From the NCBI GenBank assembly GCA_024236175.1, contig JACKKY010000002.1:1-64000 (forward strand): 64,000 nt of DNA, given 5' to 3'. Source of the stretch: Novosphingobium sp. GTDB lineage: Bacteria; Pseudomonadota; Alphaproteobacteria; Sphingomonadales; Sphingomonadaceae. The notes beneath the pieces were generated by a model. It did not search any database and was not told the origin of the DNA. It saw nothing but the letters and a program-made list of their open reading frames with translations. The translations under genes and the position numbers were made by a program. Positions 61,244-64,000 of this stretch are shown piece by piece. Position 1 is the stretch's first letter. Every line of letters starts with the position of its first letter.

Positions 61244-62458
61244 TCAGGCAGCCTTCCTCATTTCCAGCCGCTCCCAGATTTCGACCAGGGCATCGGTGAG
61301 TTCGCGCATCATTTCCTCGGTATGCGCGGGGCCCGGCGTGAAGCGCAGGCGCTCGGTACCGCGGGGCACGGTCGGGAAATTGATCGGCTGCACATAGACG
61401 CCGTATTCGGCGAGCAGGATATCGCTGATCTTCTTGGCCTTCACCGGATCGCCCACCAGCAGCGGGACGATATGGGTGACCGAATCCATCACCGGCAGGC
61501 CGGCTTCGGCGAACAGTCGCTTGAGCGTGGCGGCGGCTGCCTGCTGGCCCTCGCGTTCCTCGCTCGACCCCTTGAGATGGCGCACGCTCGCCAGGGCGCC
61601 GGCCACCAGCACCGGCGACAGGCTCGTGGTGAAGATGAAGCCTGGCGCGTAGGAGCGGATCACGTCGATGATTTTGGAATCGGCGGTGATGTAACCGCCC
61701 ATGACGCCGAACGCCTTGCCCAGCGTGCCCTCGATGATGGTGATGCGCTGCGCCGCCTCGTCGCGGTCGGTGATGCCGCCGCCGCGCGGGCCGTACATGC
61801 CCACCGCATGGACCTCGTCGATATAGGTCAGCGCGTTGTACTTGTCGGCAAGGTCGCAGATCGCATGGATGGGGGCGATGTCGCCGTCCATCGAATAGAC
61901 GCTTTCGAATGCGATGAGCTTGGGCGTCTCCGGGTCAGTCTCGGCCAGCAGCTGCTCGAGATGCTCGACATCGTTGTGGCGGAAGACCTTCTTCTCGCAG
62001 CCGGAATTGCGGATGCCGGCGATCATGCTGGCGTGATTGAGTTCATCGGAGAAGATCACGCAGCCGGGCAGGATCTTGGCGAGCGTCGACAGGGTGGCGT
62101 CGTTCGAGACATAGCCCGAGGTGAACAGCAGCGCGCCTTCCTTGCCGTGCAGGTCGGCCAGTTCGTGCTCGAGGTCGATGTGGTAATGGGTATTGCCGCT
62201 GATGTTGCGGGTGCCGCCGGAGCCGGCGCCGACATCGTGCAGCGCCTCTTCCATGGCGGAAATTACCTTGGGATGCTGGCCCATGGCGAGATAGTCGTTC
62301 GAGCACCACACGGTGATCGGCTTGGGGCCGTTATGGCCGGCAAAGCAGCGCGCGTTGGGATAGGAACCCCGGTTGCGCAGGATGTCGATGAATACCCGAT
62401 AGCGGCCTTCCGAATGCAGCCGCTCGATCGCCTGGTCGAAAATCTGATCGTAGTTCAC
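61244..62458 (-). CDS. hemA: 5-aminolevulinate synthase
   Basis: ALAS condenses glycine and succinyl-CoA, the first step of heme synthesis in alphaproteobacteria (Shemin pathway). The 404-residue protein starts at GTG 62458 (MNYDQIFDQAIERLHSEGRY). It has SGGTRNISGNTHYHIDLEHE, the PLP-ring Asp/His block YIDEVHAVGMYGPRGGGITD and the PLP lysine in IEGTLGKAFGVMGGY. The frame extends 32 codons upstream without family character. It is 100 bases after murI on the same strand. Confidence 0.96.
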   Translation of the reverse strand: MNYDQIFDQAIERLHSEGRYRVFIDILRNRGSYPNARCFAGHNGPKPITVWCSNDYLAMGQHPKVISAMEEALHDVGAGSGGTRNISGNTHYHIDLEHELADLHGKEGALLFTSGYVSNDATLSTLAKILPGCVIFSDELNHASMIAGIRNSGCEKKVFRHNDVEHLEQLLAETDPETPKLIAFESVYSMDGDIAPIHAICDLADKYNALTYIDEVHAVGMYGPRGGGITDRDEAAQRITIIEGTLGKAFGVMGGYITADSKIIDVIRSYAPGFIFTTSLSPVLVAGALASVRHLKGSSEEREGQQAAAATLKRLFAEAGLPVMDSVTHIVPLLVGDPVKAKKISDILLAEYGVYVQPINFPTVPRGTERLRFTPGPAHTEEMMRELTDALVEIWERLEMRKAA

Positions 62459-62558
62459 GAAGGGTAAGCCCCGCAATTTCCTGGCCGACAACGGCCGTTT
62501 GGCTAGGCCTCTAGCGGAATTGGCCCGCCTTTGCCAGCCGGTTCTGGTATACACTGTT

Positions 62559-63365
62559 TCAGAGAAATTCGATTTGTTCCAGCCCGTAACCCGCTAGTGC
62601 AGGGGCGAGTGTACCAGCGATCGCTTCATTCTTGGTAAACAGCGCGACATCGGGCGCCTTCCGCGCGAAATCCTGGCCTTCGGTCAGATGGGCGATCCGG
62701 CGCGCGATGCCCTTTGCGCCATGGACAAAGGCCACCCCCGGACCGAACGCCTTGGCCAGTTCCTCCTCGACAAGGGCGAAATGGGTGCATGCCAGCACGA
62801 CCGTGTCGATGTTTTCGCCACCCGGTTGGGCGCGCAGCCCCTGGGCTCCGGCTTCGTACACAGGCGGATCGACGGCTTCGCCGCGCAGCTTGGCTTCCGC
62901 CGCCTCGACAAGTTCGGGGGCGGCCTGGCGCAGAAGCTTCTTGTCGCGGGCAAACTCGTGCTCCAGCCGGTCGACATAGGTTTGCCGGATCGTCGCTTCG
63001 GTGCCCAGCAATCCGATGACGCCGCTTTTCGTCATAGCCGCGGCGGGCTTGATCGCGGGCACGGTGCCGACAATCGGGACTTCGAGCACCTCGCGCACCA
63101 TGCCGAGCGCGATGGTCGATGCGGTGTTGCAGGCGATGCAGACGAGCCGCGGATGGTAACGCTCCGCCATTCGCCCCAGCAGCCCGGCCACGCGGGCGGC
63201 AACCTGTGCTTCGGTCTTGGTGCCGTACGGCCGGCCGGCATTGTCGGCCGCGTAGATCACCGGTGCGTCGGGCAGGAGCTTGCGCAATTCGGCCAGCACG
63301 GAAAGTCCGCCGACGCCTGAATCGAACAGCAATATCGGCGCTGAAGGATCGATGTCCTGCTGCAA
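62559..63365 (-). CDS. murI: Glutamate racemase
   Basis: MurI makes D-glutamate for peptidoglycan. The 268-residue protein has the two catalytic cysteines, Cys79 in LVCIACNTAS and Cys193 in VVLACTHFALVEEEL, and the N-terminal Asp15 in LLFDSGVGGLSV. KPYGTK-like NAGRPYGTKTEAQV is also present. It is divergent from plsY with 93 bases between the starts. Confidence 0.96.
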   Translation of the reverse strand: MQQDIDPSAPILLFDSGVGGLSVLAELRKLLPDAPVIYAADNAGRPYGTKTEAQVAARVAGLLGRMAERYHPRLVCIACNTASTIALGMVREVLEVPIVGTVPAIKPAAAMTKSGVIGLLGTEATIRQTYVDRLEHEFARDKKLLRQAAPELVEAAEAKLRGEAVDPPVYEAGAQGLRAQPGGENIDTVVLACTHFALVEEELAKAFGPGVAFVHGAKGIARRIAHLTEGQDFARKAPDVALFTKNEAIAGTLAPALAGYGLEQIEFL

Positions 63366-63458
63366 GTCGTGAGGCTCCCTGTCACGCCCTTCTACCGATA
63401 TGGATGCAAAAAGCGATACGAGGCTTCGCCATTTGCGATCAAGCGGTTAAGGAAAACC

Positions 63459-64000
63459 ATGGAGTTGATGTTCGCCCTGCTGCTGGGATACGCCCTGGGT
63501 TCGGTGCCTTTCGGGCTGCTCCTCACCCGTCTGACCGGCGCGGGCGATCTGCGTTCGATCGGATCGGGCAATATCGGCGCCACCAATGTTCTCAGGACAG
63601 GCAGGAAGGGCCTGGCAGCCGCGACCCTGCTGCTGGACATGGGCAAGGGCCTGTTGGCGGTGCTGCTCACCTGGCGCCTGTTTCCGGATGCTGCCGGGAT
63701 CGCGGGGGTAGGCGCGTTGCTGGGCCATTGCTTCCCCGTCTGGCTGCGTTTCAGGGGAGGCAAGGGCGTGGCGACGCTGATGGGCGTCTCGCTCGGCCTC
63801 GCCTGGCCGGTGGGGCTGGTTTACGCTGTTGCCTGGGTAGGCATGCTGGCGGTGACCCGCATTTCTTCGCTCGCCGGCATGACGGCCGCAGTTGCCGCGC
63901 CGCTTGCCGCGCTGGGCATGGGCCACGGCGACCATGCCGTCGTGCTTGGCGTTCTGGCGGCGCTGCTTCTGTTCCTGCATCGCGCCAACATCGCCCGGCT
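63459..64000 (+). CDS. plsY: Glycerol-3-phosphate acyltransferase PlsY, 5' part
   Basis: PlsY transfers acyl groups from acyl-phosphate to glycerol-3-phosphate in the inner membrane, the first step of phospholipid synthesis. About 180 codons are present before the window ends; the family has about 200, so only the tail is missing. The motifs GYALGSVPFGLLLTRLTG, RSIGSGNIGATNVLRTGRKG and FPVWLRFRGGKGVATLMGV match the three conserved loops. The ATG at 63459 follows AAGGAAAACC. Confidence 0.95.
   Translation, partial: MELMFALLLGYALGSVPFGLLLTRLTGAGDLRSIGSGNIGATNVLRTGRKGLAAATLLLDMGKGLLAVLLTWRLFPDAAGIAGVGALLGHCFPVWLRFRGGKGVATLMGVSLGLAWPVGLVYAVAWVGMLAVTRISSLAGMTAAVAAPLAALGMGHGDHAVVLGVLAALLLFLHRANIAR

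Overview
The window is a GC-rich alphaproteobacterial chromosome segment, most probably from the Sphingomonadales (Novosphingobium/Sphingobium/Erythrobacter type). Reasons: the S10-spc-alpha ribosomal clusters are fused behind tuf, there is no rpsD in the alpha cluster, the heme precursor comes from an ALAS-type hemA, polyamines are made through carboxynorspermidine enzymes, mdh sits directly beside sucD, and promoters follow a TTGACA-16-TAnnnn pattern. The placement rests on gene content and protein style; no database search was possible.

Layout. 1-18,150: tuf and 26 further genes of the ribosomal superoperon up to rplQ, broken between rpmD and rplO by an antisense GT-C-type membrane glycosyltransferase with its own promoter. 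18,180-19,150: an orphan immunity-like gene next to the broken C-terminal end of a secreted toxin. 19,200-22,710: a secreted prolyl oligopeptidase and two tandem exported paralogues. 22,769-30,368 (minus strand): the TCA operon mdh-sucD-sucA-sucB-lpd, in which mdh and sucD are intact but sucA, sucB and lpd are riddled with small indels over 5.6 kb. 30,640-34,268 (minus): a membrane GGDEF-EAL protein, a small unknown protein and a SleB-type cell-wall hydrolase. 34,436-39,153: a cobalamin riboswitch controlling btuB-btuF-btuC-btuD. 39,150-50,400: moaB, a lytic transglycosylase, a degenerate uracil-DNA-glycosylase-like protein, ETF-ubiquinone oxidoreductase, ispE, an N-formylglutamate amidohydrolase-like protein, ilvD, a lipoprotein, nnr and an rRNA m5U methyltransferase. 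50,395-58,405: two MAPEG proteins, then a polyamine locus (carboxynorspermidine dehydrogenase, carboxynorspermidine decarboxylase, ornithine decarboxylase) interleaved with a VTT-domain protein, an SDR and two Crp/Fnr regulators. 58,571-64,000: a complementary pair of acyl-CoA dehydrogenases, hemA, murI and the 5' part of plsY.

Functional links. ODC makes putrescine, the dehydrogenase condenses it with aspartate semialdehyde, and the decarboxylase releases spermidine. The riboswitch should switch off B12 uptake when cobalamin is plentiful. ETF-QO would pass electrons from acyl-CoA dehydrogenases, such as the pair near the right end, to quinone.

Most notable points: the indel-riddled sucA-sucB-lpd block (an unpolished assembly patch is more likely than true decay), the glycosyltransferase inside the spc operon, the toxin/immunity remnant, a three-hairpin leader upstream of rplC, and the tandem exported two-cysteine proteins. 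No tRNA, rRNA, CRISPR array or insertion sequence was recognised.
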